This document shows positions 34,603 to 45,470 of a stretch of DNA of 64,000 nt, piece by piece. The stretch spans positions 5,905,624-5,969,623 of the forward strand of contig NC_087071.1 of NCBI RefSeq assembly GCF_963678635.1, read 5' to 3'. The position numbers were made by a program, and so were the translations under genes. Position 1 is the stretch's first letter. Each line of letters begins with the position of its first letter. Origin of the DNA: Symsagittifera roscoffensis. Taxonomy: Eukaryota > Xenacoelomorpha > Acoela > Convolutidae. Below the pieces are notes generated by a model. That model was given only the letters and a program-made list of their open reading frames with translations, searched no databases and was not told the origin of the DNA.

Positions 34603-35044
34603 TTTTTCGTTTAATGACTGTTAATAGGTAATTATCGATGTGTCTAATTGGTTGATTCCAATTATATAAGTGTACTGGTTTGTGTTTATATTGTTTTTTT
34701 ATTCTTCTTTTTCCTCTTTTTGATGAATTTGATGTTGTTTCTGAGTCGGAAAAATATAATTGATCGTGAATGGGGCAATTTTTATCAATGGATTCTTTTA
34801 ATTTATAAAGTTCGTCTAAATTGCTGGCTTCTGATTCTGAGAATGCGTTTCTATTTTTGGAAAATCTTTTTCGTGTTATTTGACTTCGTTTGGTTATTAT
34901 TTTCCTTTTTAGTGTTTGTCGTTTTGTTCTGATATATCCAACTGTTTGTGTGTGAGGTGTGATTACAAGGTCGTATTTTTTGTTATCTATTTCACAGTTG
35001 TGCAAAACGATTGTTTGTTTGTTTCCTAGATTTTTAAATGACAT
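34577..35044 (-). CDS. small basic ORF upstream of gag
   Basis: 155 intact codons between the leader and gag, overlapping the gag start by 26 nt in another frame. It is basic, with Arg/Lys clusters (KRQTLKRKIITKRSQITRKR) and a Ser-rich patch, then RGKRRIKKQYKHK, which could bind RNA or act as a nuclear or nucleolar signal. No known domain. Ty3/Gypsy elements usually have nothing here, so this is either an accessory protein of this lineage or the 5' part of a translational fusion to gag by frameshifting in the overlap. It is intact while its neighbours are broken, though it is short enough for this to be chance. Confidence 0.5.
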   Translation of the reverse strand: MSFKNLGNKQTIVLHNCEIDNKKYDLVITPHTQTVGYIRTKRQTLKRKIITKRSQITRKRFSKNRNAFSESEASNLDELYKLKESIDKNCPIHDQLYFSDSETTSNSSKRGKRRIKKQYKHKPVHLYNWNQPIRHIDNYLLTVIKRKNEPNTHSK

Positions 35045-36271
35045 AAGGTTTAGGATGACGGATGCAAAAAGTTGTTAGATGATTTCTATTTTCTTAAACT
35101 GTTAGTCCTTACGATTTTTTGGATAGCTTAACCTGGGTCTATTTATTTAGGGTTGGAGAGAAAAGTATATCGATTCCGAAGAATGATTTTTTACTTTCTC
35201 GTGGCTATTATAAGCTAAGGTGTTAACTTACTTAATCTTACTTAGGGGTAGTGATTGTGTTCAAGGGTTGGAGAATAGTAAATCGATCCACAAGGTTCAG
35301 GTATAATTAGAACGCGAGTAGTTCGTTAGAAACTATTTTAAACTTACTAAGTCTAATTTATCCTGGGTCTGGTAAGAGAGGGTTCAAGTGAAGGATGAAT
35401 AACCGAAGTTCTTCACTGTTTATCCTAATTTGAATGATTAGTTTTGTTCAAAAATTTCTTTTAGACTTGGGTTTTTTTTTGAAAGGGTTGGATAGTGAAT
35501 CGACGTTTGAGGTCGTTAGACACTAGCTAAGTGGGTGGGGGAGAACAAAATTGTTCTTTTTGATCCAAAGATAGGCCTTGATGATCAAGTTTTAAATTTA
35601 ATGAAATAGAAAAATTAATTTAGATCCAAGGATAAGCCTTGATGATCTGATTTTTAAATTAAGTGAATTTAAGTTTAAAATGGTTTAAATTGTTTAAAAA
35701 TTTTAGTTTTTTAATGATATAAGTGAGCTTATGATTGCTGTTATGTTTAGGTGATGAAGCTAGGACTACAAATGAAATTTATGATTACTAACAATTTATT
35801 GTCATGCTACTAATTTTTGTTTTGTTTTTCAATAAATATTTCCAAACTTCCATATTTATATAATACTGCAGAATTTAGGAAAACGATCTGAGATCTTTTT
35901 ATCAATCGTTATTGTATATTAATAATTTTGTTTAGCGCCTGAAATGATCATGAAGATTGACTTCAAGATTTTATGTTTGCAAATGAAAATCTAAATTCAT
36001 TGCTAATAAGATTCTAACTATAAAAGTTTGTGTTGGCTTTTTCCGTACTATCATATAACTATTTGGTAAGTTTCTACTTTGTCGTATGTCGTCTCTGGTT
36101 CGAGGTCTTCTTCCAATTCCGGGTAGTTCTATTATCGTTCGGAATATTGGCTCTGATCTATTGAGTCGTAGAGACATTTCGATTAAATTATTGTCGTATA
36201 ACATTTTGAAAATGTTTTGTCTAATTTCTAATCTATTTTTGGTTAATTCTAAGCTATTAAGGTCTTGTTCG
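35045..36271 (-). other. long 5' leader of minus-strand element
   Basis: 1.2 kb between the primer site and the first ORF. Repeated GGTTGGA / TAACTTACT and GATCCAAGGATAAGCCTTGATGATC motifs occur (for example near 35565-35590 and 35625-35650). No gene was seen. Confidence 0.45.
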
Positions 36272-36272
36272 A

Positions 36273-36289
36273 GACTTATGGTCGCACCA
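36273..36289 (-). promoter_or_regulatory. primer-binding site of minus-strand element
   Basis: TGGTGCGACCATAAGTC starts two bases after the LTR end (ATAACTCA). TGG is the complement of the tRNA CCA tail. I cannot name the tRNA with certainty. Confidence 0.7.
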
Positions 36290-36291
36290 GA

Positions 36292-36769
36292 TGAGTTATA
36301 ACCGATGTGGTTAACTCATAGAGTAATTTCGGATAGGGTACACCGTCTGCTCGTCACGCTATCTTATTTTCGGCCGGATAGATTCGTGCAACTTCTTAGT
36401 CTAATACCGATCCTAATCTTACTCTTATACTATCTAGTCTCAGGTTGTTTAACTAGTCTCTGCTAGGCTCAATAGATCTAGGGTATACTGGTTTATTGCG
36501 GCTGCTGAAGTTCTCTTGGAGAGGCAACTAATTTCTAAGTTAAATTCAAATCTCTCTGGTGCTGAAATTACAAGTAATTTCAGCACTTACAAATAAGTGG
36601 GTTGTTAGTTAGATGGATCATGATTGGTTAATATTAAATACTTTACAGTGGTAAAATATCTAATTTATCCAATCATAAAATGTAGTTTAGATCAGGTTCC
36701 AGTAACCTAACCAGATATGAAAAACTAAAGAGACTACATTAATTCAGGTCGTTTACTGTGGACCTAACA
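36292..36769 (-). repeat. 5' LTR of minus-strand element
   Basis: About 478 bp, TGTTAGGTCC to ATAACTCA (TG...CA). Its 3' two-thirds match the LTR at 5975-6373. AATAAA on the minus strand at 36497-36492 may be the polyadenylation signal. The conserved hairpin occupies 36586-36559. Confidence 0.8.
36559..36586 (-). promoter_or_regulatory. LTR hairpin, compensatory partner of 6113-6140
   Basis: Perfect 13-bp arms (GTGCTGAAATTAC and its complement), TT loop. Two pairs differ from the other copy and both keep pairing. It lies upstream of the AATAAA. Confidence 0.6.
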
Positions 36770-37607
36770 ACTTTGACGTTGAAAACCAAGAAACGCAAAT
36801 TTTTATGATAACAAAATAAAAAATTTTACGCAGTGAAATGAATACAAGTCTACACCGCAATATTCTTTGCAAAAAACAGGCAGTCAAAAACTTTCTGCCA
36901 TAGTTTTGCAAACCGTTGTTTTTTTTCTGACTTTTTCTGAAGGCTACAGTTTTTTTGCTAATAGCCTGTTCTCCAGATTGCACAGAAAGTGTTTTTAACA
37001 GTCGCTAATACTTGCAGCATCATTGATTTTTCTCTAAAACCTCGCCAATTTGCTTCTTTAGTGGATGTTCATTTTGATTTTAAATCCCTTTGCATAGTGT
37101 GATAGGCTTCCCTTATAACCTTCAACATCATCTCAATCCAAAAAAAAAAATCAATCGTTTTGTTGGATCTTAAAGGCAGGGGATTGTTTAACAGAATAAG
37201 TTAGTCGAGTTTTTAACCAACCAGAGTGAGGCAAACGGAGAAATCCCATTACAAATTGTTGAAAAGACCAGCTTAGTTATTTGACATGTCAAAAGCATCA
37301 GCAACCTTACTCTCCAAAAAGACACTCAGTGCAAAAAGAAAAGCAAGCAGCAGCTTCTGATTTTACCGGAGCCGAGGTATGTTGTTTCATTGTTACTCAT
37401 TTTTTTTTGAAAAATAGTTGAATGGTTGTTAAAATAGAACCATAACCGATTCTCATTTTTTTAAAAAAAATTGTGATCAACCGTACCATGCCCCCCCCAT
37501 CAGTGAATGACCTACCGTAGAGTGCCCTTCCCAAGCATGCAAAAATACTGAACGTTAAATATGTATAAAACATGCATTTGATACAAACGCGCAAGTAAAA
37601 TTGTTTT
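36770..37607. other. intergenic, no gene seen
   Basis: AT-rich flank of the retrotransposon. The frames at 36753-36983 and 37397-37699 (minus) lack recognisable features. Confidence 0.4.
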
Positions 37608-37735
37608 TTTTTAATGCGGAGTCCACGTAAATTTTGTAAAATTAATACAATTAGATTTTGGAACGTGTTTAAAGACTTGTCTCGATAATCCAAGAACATA
37701 CAGACACAAAATTGTGTGCAGTTTAGCCTCGTAAT
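37608..37735 (+). mobile_element. CATTACGAGG MITE, partial copy
   Basis: The right half matches the copies at 48560-48760 and 46200-46359 (GCGGAGTCC near the left, then GTTTAAAGACTTGTCTCGA, AGACACAAAATTGTG, and a final GTTTAGCCTCGTAATG). The left end is lost. Confidence 0.55.
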
Positions 37736-38760
37736 GGCCTCGCATTTAACTGCTGTTACTTACATACATAAATATTTTAATTCAATTTTCGTTAGTTATA
37801 AGGTTAATTTTAAACAAAACTACTTAAATTAGCTTATCAAAAATTTTCTCACCTCCTAATCAATTTGAGGGTGGGGGGATTGGTCCGAAATCTTGTTTAT
37901 ATCATTTTTTATCTTACCACACATTCAAGCAGTGATAAATCACGTTTTTGATGAAACCATGAAATGAAATTTTTTCTTACCATCCAAAATGAATACCCAA
38001 ATCTGGCGACCTTCTGTTTTTTAGGATGGTTCCAGTCAATGGAGAAGTTACGATGCAGAAAGGTGAAGATTGGATGAAAGAGCAGGAAAATAAACACCCC
38101 TCTATGGACACTGGGGGAGGTGGTGGTGGTGGCGGTGGTGGAGGCGGTTTGATCGGCTCTTTTTCTCAGAAATTGTATCAATTTTAGAAATTCTTTTATT
38201 TACTGAGTGTTGAGATAAAAAATGACATCAACGGATTATTTTTTGGAATGAGAATCAGTTGATGTCATTGCTACATTTTAACAATCATTCAATTTGTTCC
38301 TGTTAAGCAGGACGGTTGTTGTTTAAAAACTAAGACAAAAAAGACAGAATTCAGTTCAGAAATTTATATAAGGAAGAATTATAGTTTTTAACTTTTTTCC
38401 GAATATCGCATTATTTTACACAATCAATTTTATATCTTGTGGTAACCTCAAAAAAAATTTAAGCTCTAGACTAGGATTTTAAAAAGTTATCTGGTATGAT
38501 ATTTCATCCATTTTAATCAAAGAAATCAATGTTTCTGCTTCTATTTTGATTTTTCTCTAAGATTAGCAGCAAAATTTTCTCATACAGATCTCTGAGAGCA
38601 TCTATAGCAAGAAAACATTTGTGTCACAAATACCAATGTTCTGAAAAAGAGTAGCCATTCGTTTCCGTTATCGAAAAATTGCAAAAATATGTTAAATTTT
38701 GAGTTTCTCCACTTAAAAAACTTCGATTGATGAAAAACTTTGCGCATTTTGTTTCCTCTA
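37736..38760. other. intergenic with GGT/GGC repeat
   Basis: No gene seen. A GGTGGTGGTGGCGGT microsatellite lies at 38110-38152. Confidence 0.45.
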
Positions 38761-40113
38761 CCCGCATCCAGTTTCAAGCGTTAATAATCGATCATATTAG
38801 GATTTTAGTACCAACCTTACTAAAATTGAAAAACAATCGATTTTAATAATTAATAATCGATTATAATCTCTCTTTTTAAAATCAAATTATAATTAACTAT
38901 GATCCATTATAATCGATTATAATCGATTGTTTATTCGTCTATTTTTCGATGCAATTAAAATCAATTATAATTGACTATAATCAATTATTTTTATTCCAAT
39001 TTCCAATTCATTAGTTTTGCACAAAAATCCATTATAACCGATTATAATTGATTATAATCCCTTTTGTTTGTCTATTTTGTATTCGAAGTTGCACCTAAAT
39101 TGCTGATATTTTACGATTTTTGATTGGACGTTGGTTCCTATGAAAATTGAAAAAAAAACATTTTTTAAAGTTTTCCAATCAATTCAAAATAATAAGGTTT
39201 CATTTTCAATTCTTCCTCATTAGAGTTGTTTTGTGATGAATGTTTTACTCTTTTTTAACCTCCAAAACATCAGCTAATTAAGTTTCATGACTGATTCGAA
39301 AGATTTATTTTTCATCTACCGCGGAAATCTTTCCACTGATATGACAGATCTCTATGAAAGTTTTGTTTCGTGGTAGAACTTTGTGTTCAGATGAACTAAA
39401 GTGTTCAAGAGATCTCTCTTTTAGAGATTTTCTTATTGACACAAAAATACTAACCCATAAGATATAATTCGAATATAGTTTTGAATTGACAAAATTTTGG
39501 CAAAAAAGAGACTATAATCGAGTATAATCGATTATATTTAATTTTATGGGTTTTTGTAGGAACCATAATCAATTATAATCGATTATAAGAGATTCTAATT
39601 TCTTGGAAAATATCACAATTTTAATCGAGTTTAAATCCTTTAAACACCTAATTTTGATATAAAATTCAATTATAATTGTCAAAAATTCATCATAATCATC
39701 CGTTATAATCGATTACTAACGCCTAAACTTAGATGCTGCTACATACTATTAGGTTCATTGTGTTCAGATGAGCCAAAGTGTTCAAGAGATCTCTCTTTTA
39801 GAGATTTTTTGACACAAAAATAAATAACCCATGAAAAATAGATCAAATATAGTTTTGAACTGACAAAATTTGAGCAAAAAAGAGAATATAATCGATTATA
39901 ATTGATTCTAATTGGTTTCAAGTGTTTTTTGTGAGAGCTGTGATCAATTATTATCGATTATAAGAGATTATAATATCTTGGAAAATATCACAATACTATC
40001 AACTATAAATCCTTTAAACACCTAATTTTGATAAAAACAATCAATTATTAATGCCAAAAAATCATCGTAATCATCAGTTATAATCGATTACTTAGCCTAA
40101 ACTTGGATGCGAG
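38761..40113. mobile_element. foldback element C with ATAATCGATTAT arrays
   Basis: The left end CCCGCATCCAGTTT and the inverted right end (CTCGCATCCAAGTTTAGG) are flanked by TA at 38759-38760 and 40114-40115. Palindromic TATAATCGATTATAATCG units lie near both ends. The right part was tandemly duplicated with a 377-bp unit (39384-39760 and 39761-40137). The unit includes the element end plus the outside bases TACATA-TATTAGGT. No coding frame. Confidence 0.7.
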
Positions 40114-40137
40114 TACATAATATTAGGTCTGCAAAAG
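39384..40137. repeat. 377-bp tandem duplication across the end of element C
   Basis: TGTTCAGATGA...GTGTTCAAGAGATCTCTC starts at 39384 and again at 39761. Both units end with the element terminus and the flanking TATTAGGT. Several substitutions show it is not very recent. Confidence 0.75.
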
Positions 40138-40847
40138 TAAAGTTCCCAGCTTTTTTCAGCTGTTCTCGAATTTGTCGGCGTCCTTAATATAGAAAAATAA
40201 TTTTAGATCATTGTTTTTGTGATTACTAATAGCTACCACATAAAGTGAAACCGATGGATTTCACAATTTGAAATCTTTTCACTCTGATCTAAAATTCCAA
40301 TTTTTTTATTTTGACAGATTTTATGTTTTGAATTTTTTCTCTCTAATACAAGATGGGTTGAACATTTTTCTCGCATTTTTATGATACAAAATGACCAATA
40401 GAAATTTTATAACAATGTTCATAAAATGGTGACCACTAATAAATGTAGCTTTCGACAAAACACAGCTAAAAAAAAATCTTTTGTTTCAGATTGATCTGGA
40501 AAAATTGTTTTTTTTTCTAATGTACGCTAAAAGCCGATTTGTTAAATATGTTTGTGCAGTTTTTACTTTCTAAGAAATCCTAATTAGAAAAATCATGGTT
40601 AAAACAACAATTCAGTCAGCCTACTTCAATCAATGGCGACATGTTCTTATTTCACAAAAATACAGTTTCAATTGAACTAGCTAAAAGATTTAGAACAATC
40701 ACCCAGCCACTCATTGCGAAACCATTTTTTTCAATTCTACCAAGAAAATTTAACAAAAAAACGCTTTGTAAAATGTATTTAACAGAGGAAAATGAAAACG
40801 CTTTTAGTTAAAAAAATACATACACTGGGACACACTTATCAAAAAAC
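40138..40847. other. intergenic, no gene seen
   Basis: AT-rich, no frame, repeat array or RNA gene recognised. Confidence 0.4.
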
Positions 40848-41185
40848 ATTCCTGCTTCACAAAACCGCCACTTCGACAAAAGTAGCATGTGATACAATTC
40901 CACACTATGGAACTTAAAGCTTTTTAAAAAAATTTCATACAATTCCTTATATGAAAAAACTGTATGAAGACATACTTTTTCATATTAACGAACCTAGGCA
41001 TTGAAATTTGTTCCATACTCATGAATTATAAGACAAGTTTTTCTTCCATGATATTTTTTTGCTTCGTTTTTGTTTTACTCTGAACACAATAAGAATAAAA
41101 ACGTTTTCTCAAATGTGAAAACTAGCACGTGAAACAGCCTTAAGAGCCCAATGTAATAGACGTAATAGACGTAACTAAAAAATTA

Positions 41186-41473
41186 TAGACGCCAAGAAGT
41201 ATAAAACAATCGTGTTTCAACAAAAATTATAATAACAAATGTTAGTTTTTGTCAAGGGCTACCAAATATCTGTTTCGAAAACTTCAGAAATTTAAACTCG
41301 CGCCCTGTTTTTTCATTTTCAGACAGGTGTTGGTTGAATGTTTTTTATCGTATACTGAAAAGCTTACAAACTTCAATCAGAGAAAAGCTTCATTGTGATT
41401 TTTGATTTTTTCATGTAAAAGGGTTGTGCGTGAATTACGTTGTATGGAACAAAATCAAAATTCTTGGCGTCTA
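41186..41473. mobile_element. MITE with TAGACGCCAAGAA ends
   Basis: 288 bp with perfect 13-bp inverted ends TAGACGCCAAGAA, flanked by TA (41184-41185, 41474-41475), as in Tc1/mariner-type insertions. A second, decayed copy lies at about 43141-43430, inside the second duplication unit, so the insertion predates the duplication. Confidence 0.75.
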
Positions 41474-41750
41474 TAAAAGAAGTTTAGCTTCTAAATTAAG
41501 AGCTTCAAGAATCCTCATTTTAGCAATTTGATATGAAGAAAATGATCATGCAACTTTCATTAAAAGCAATCGTACTAAAAGGATTGTTTAGTCCAAAATT
41601 TAGTCCAATTAATTTTAATTAGGAAACAGTTTGAAAAAATTACTGATTAAAATTCATTTGCATTAATTGTCGTAAATTGGAATTGAATAAAATGCAATTT
41701 TTCCATCCCAGGTTGACTATGCTACAAAAAAACCTGTTTTGATTGTTCTA

Positions 41751-44187
41751 CCCTCACTGACAAAAAAAAATTTTCGGATCGATTTAAATTGATTTTAAAT
41801 CGATTTTAAATCGATCGAAATTGATTAACAATGTACATTTTACGAGCTTTAAGGGATTTTAAATCAATTTGAATCGATTTTTTTGAAAATTTTTAATCAA
41901 TTTAAGTGTCTAAAAATCGATTTAAATTGATTTGTATGGATTTTCCGACTCACTAAAATCTAAAAAACTGTTGGGTTTTCTATTCTTGATTTTTTAAATT
42001 TAAACACTTGCGCCAGATGTTATAGAATTGAGTAAAATGATCCACATTTTAATCAGATTTTTATAGAATTGAGTAAAATGATCCACATTTTAATCAAATT
42101 TTAAGCTCGAAAGTAGGCAATGACATTATAGAAAATTTTTGCAAATCTTATGTAACAAACAAGAAAAGGGTCAGAAAAAAATAAAATTTGATCTCAATAA
42201 TATGCAATTAAATCATAAAAAATTTTGAAGATAGATCAGATTTCGGGCAAAACTTATAAAACGAATCATGAAAAGGATCAATGTAGATAAGTTTTTGAAC
42301 TCAAAATAAGCAATAAAAATATCGAATTTTACCGGTATTTTGGTATTTTCGTTCGGCTTTTTTTTATGATACAATACGCTATGCATGTAAAATGAAAAAC
42401 GATAGGCAATGAACAAAACTGACAATCTCGAATAAAAAAACTTATTTTATATCGATTTAAGTTCGTTTTAACTTCCCTTAAAAAAAAATTCAGACTCAAA
42501 AAAATGCATTTAAATTGATTTGAAATTGATTTGGATCAATTTTTTCAGCTGGGATTTAAGATCAATTTACATCGATTTAAAATTGATCCAAATCAATCTT
42601 CATCTTTTTTATTTAATCTTTGTACCTTTTTGATACTAAAATTGATCTAACTTTAATCAACGTTCTTTTTTCATACTAAAATCGATCTAATTTGAATCAA
42701 CGTACTTTTTTCAAACTAAAATTGATCCTTCAACGTACTTTTTTCAAACTAAAATTGATCTAATTTGAATCAACGTACTTTTTTCATACTAAAATCGATC
42801 CATTCCTGCTTCACAAAACCGCCACTTTGACAAAAGTAGCATGTGATACAATTCCACACTATGGAACTTGAAGCTTTTTTAAAAAATTTCATACAATTCC
42901 TTATATGAAAAAACCTGTATGAAGACATACTTTTTCATATTAACGAACCTAGGGATTGACATTTGTTCCATACTCATGAATTATAAGACAAGTTTTTCTT
43001 CCATGAAATTTTTTTGCTTCGTTTTTGTTTTACTCTGAACACAATAAGAATAAAAACGTTTTCTCAAATGTGAAAACTAGCACGTGAAACAGCCTTAAGA
43101 GCCCAATGTAATAGACGTAATAGACGTAACTAAAAAATTATAGACGCCAAGAAGTATAAAACAATCGTGTTTCAACAAAAATTATAATAACAAATGTTAG
43201 TTTTTGTCAAGGGCTACCAATTATCTGTTTCGAAAACTTCAGAAATTTAAACTCGCGCCCTGTTTTTCAGACAGTTGTTGGTTGAATGTTTTTTATCGTA
43301 TAGTGAAAAGCTTACAAACTTCAATCAGAGAAAAGCTTGATTGTGATTTTTGATTTTTTCATGTAAAAGGGTTGTGCGTGAATTACGTTGTATGGAACAA
43401 AATCAAAATTTTTGTCATCGTCTATAAAAGAAGTTTAGCATCTAAATTAAGAACTTCAAGAATCCTCATTTTAGCAATTTGATATGAAAAAAATTATCAA
43501 GCAAATTTCTTTAAAAGCAATCGTACTAAAAGGATTGTTTAGTCCGAAATTTAGTCCAATTAATTTTTATTAGGAAACTGTTTGGAAAGATTATTGAACA
43601 AAATTCATTTGCAATAATTGTCGTAAATTGGAATTGAAAAAAAATAATAATTGGAATTTTGAAGATAAATCAGATTTCGGGCAAATCTTATCAAACGAAA
43701 CGAGAAAATGATCAATGAAGATCAGTTTTTGAACTCAAAATATGCAATAAAATTATCGAATTTTATCGGTATTTTGGTATTTTTGTTTGGCTTTTTTATG
43801 CTACAATACGCTATGAATGTAAAATGAAAAACGATAGGCAATGAACAAAACTGACAATCTCGAATAAAAAAATTCATTTTATATCGATTTAAGTTCGTTT
43901 TAACTTCCCTTAAAATAAAACAAATTCAGACTCAAAAAAATGCATTTAAATTGATTTGAAATCGATTTGGATCAATTTTTTTAGCTGGGATTTAAGATCA
44001 ATTTACATCGATTTAAAATTGATCCAAATCAATCTTCATCTTTTTTATTTAATCTTTGTACTTTTTTGATACTAAAATCGATCTAAATTTAATCAACGTA
44101 CTTTTTTCATACTAAAATCGATCTAATTTGAATCAACGTACTTTTTTCATACTAAAATCGATCCTAATCCATTTTTGCCAGTGCGGG
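41751..44187. mobile_element. foldback element B with TTAAATCGAT arrays
   Basis: Left end CCCTCACTGACAAAAA at 41751 and inverted right end (CCCGCACTGGCAAAAA) at 44187, both flanked by TA. Arrays of ATCGATTTAAATTGAT (41780-41945) and AATCAACGTACTTTTTTCAT-ACTAAAATCGATC (42630-42800, 44080-44165) line the ends. The element was split by the direct duplication described above. No coding frame. Confidence 0.7.
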
Positions 44188-45200
44188 TACTACGAACTTC
44201 CTATAAAATTCGTAGGAATTTTTAGCTAAATAGCTACTTTTTCTCCTAAACATTTTGAACTGGTTTCTTTTCCGAAAAAAAAAACATTAGATCAGTTTTC
44301 GAAAATCGTCGTTTTTTTTCAATTTCATGCACATAATTTTTTTTGAATTTTGATTTTTAATGCATAATTTTACAGAGAATTCCTCAGTTTTCTCTATAAT
44401 GTATGCAAGCAGAGAAAGTGTATTGTTTTCGATGACCTTGTGCAATTAAAGCTGCGAAATTAGTTTGGAAACAAAAGAAACAAATATGAAAAATCATGTC
44501 ATTTAACTGTGGACGTGTTGTATGAGAGATTCATAAAGTTATCGAATTTTTCCCGTTACCAGCATAAATCTAACTCTATAAGGTAGGTTGTTCAGTAAAG
44601 TCATGTTGCGAAACTATTCGTTTGACCAACAGCTTTCCGTTATTGCTCAAAATTAAATATAAAAAAAATGAAAAAAAATAACCGGCAAAAGTTTTGAAAA
44701 AATTTTGTAGGGACAGTTCCTATTTTAAAATCTTCTTGACAAAAATTCACTATCTTACAATTTTCTTTGAATGAAAACTCCTTATCTTGTAACCACTTTC
44801 AGCCTAATTTTGTAAGAAGTTGCACGAACCTTATAAGAGAATACTAAGATTTTCGGTCAAACTGGGATAGAACCTATGCATGGAATTGTATAATCAGCAT
44901 TTTTGTAAGGATATCAATCCGGTGTTGTAATATTATAAACAACTTACAGTAAACTTTTTTTTTCAGAATTCACTTGTTTGTTTTAAGATTGTTTAATCTA
45001 ATTATAGAAAAACTCATTTTTATGGTCTCATTTAGAAACTTCTCATCAAAGGTGTTCATACACTTGGTTGCTGATTTTTCCTCGTCCGCGTTGCAAGAAC
45101 AGCTTCTTAGGTTTTACTTGTTCTCTTAGTTTTATCTGGTGATTCGCAAATAAATTTCTTGGCTCTAAATCAGCTCCTTGTTAGGTTAAAAGAAACCTAA
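44188..45200. other. intergenic, no gene seen
   Basis: AT-rich. An upstream exon of the next gene may lie here (a TTTTTTTTCAG acceptor occurs at 44956-44966), but no exon could be confirmed. Confidence 0.35.
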
Positions 45201-45470
45201 ATGACTAGCCTTATCGCTATCAAAATATCAGATGGAAAAAGATCCGTAGGAGGTGGTGGTTTTGATCCTGCTCCTGACCTTGAACCGCTGGGACCAACAT
45301 GGACTCCACAACAAGGATGTCAAATGTGTATGGCCATTTATGACAATCATGAATTCTGTATGTGGAACAAAAAAGATTGCTTCACTTCAATTATCAAACC
45401 AAAAAATGCACTTTTGTTTCTCTGTTTTGTGATGGCATTTGTGATTGAAAAGTTTATTCGAATTGATTGA
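45201..45470 (+). CDS. Cys-rich small protein with hydrophobic tail (paralogue)
   Basis: 89 codons to TGA, either a short gene or a last exon whose true start is an acceptor inside the frame. A Gly/Pro-rich stretch (SVGGGGFDPAPDLEPLGPTW) leads to the cluster GCQMCMAIYDNHEFC and one further Cys, then a hydrophobic segment (ALLFLCFVMAFVI) and a short basic end. The C-x2-CM-x4-NH-x2-C spacing and order match exon 8190-8438, which lies in the same orientation. That makes two diverged members of one unrecognised family in this window. A type of membrane-anchored, metal- or disulphide-stabilised domain is likely. The unusual balanced codon use supports real coding. Confidence 0.55.
   Translation: MTSLIAIKISDGKRSVGGGGFDPAPDLEPLGPTWTPQQGCQMCMAIYDNHEFCMWNKKDCFTSIIKPKNALLFLCFVMAFVIEKFIRID

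Larger units (their letters stand above)
28680..36769 (-). mobile_element. Ty3/Gypsy element, same LTR family as 1-6373, truncated
   Basis: Read on the minus strand: LTR (36769-36292), primer site, leader, small ORF, gag, protease, reverse transcriptase and the start of RNase H. The element stops at or just beyond the N gap. Integrase, 3' genes and the 3' LTR are missing. Frameshifts and stops are spread over gag and pol, but long intact stretches remain, so it is a fairly young but dead copy. Confidence 0.85.
40848..44187 (+). repeat. direct duplication of flank plus foldback element B
   Basis: CATTCCTGCTTCACAAAACC begins at 40847 and again at 42801 (offset about 1954). The first unit contains the flank (40848-41750) and the left part of foldback element B (41751-42800). 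The second contains the flank (42801 to about 43635) and the right part of B, with about 0.5 kb around the left end deleted. Confidence 0.8.
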
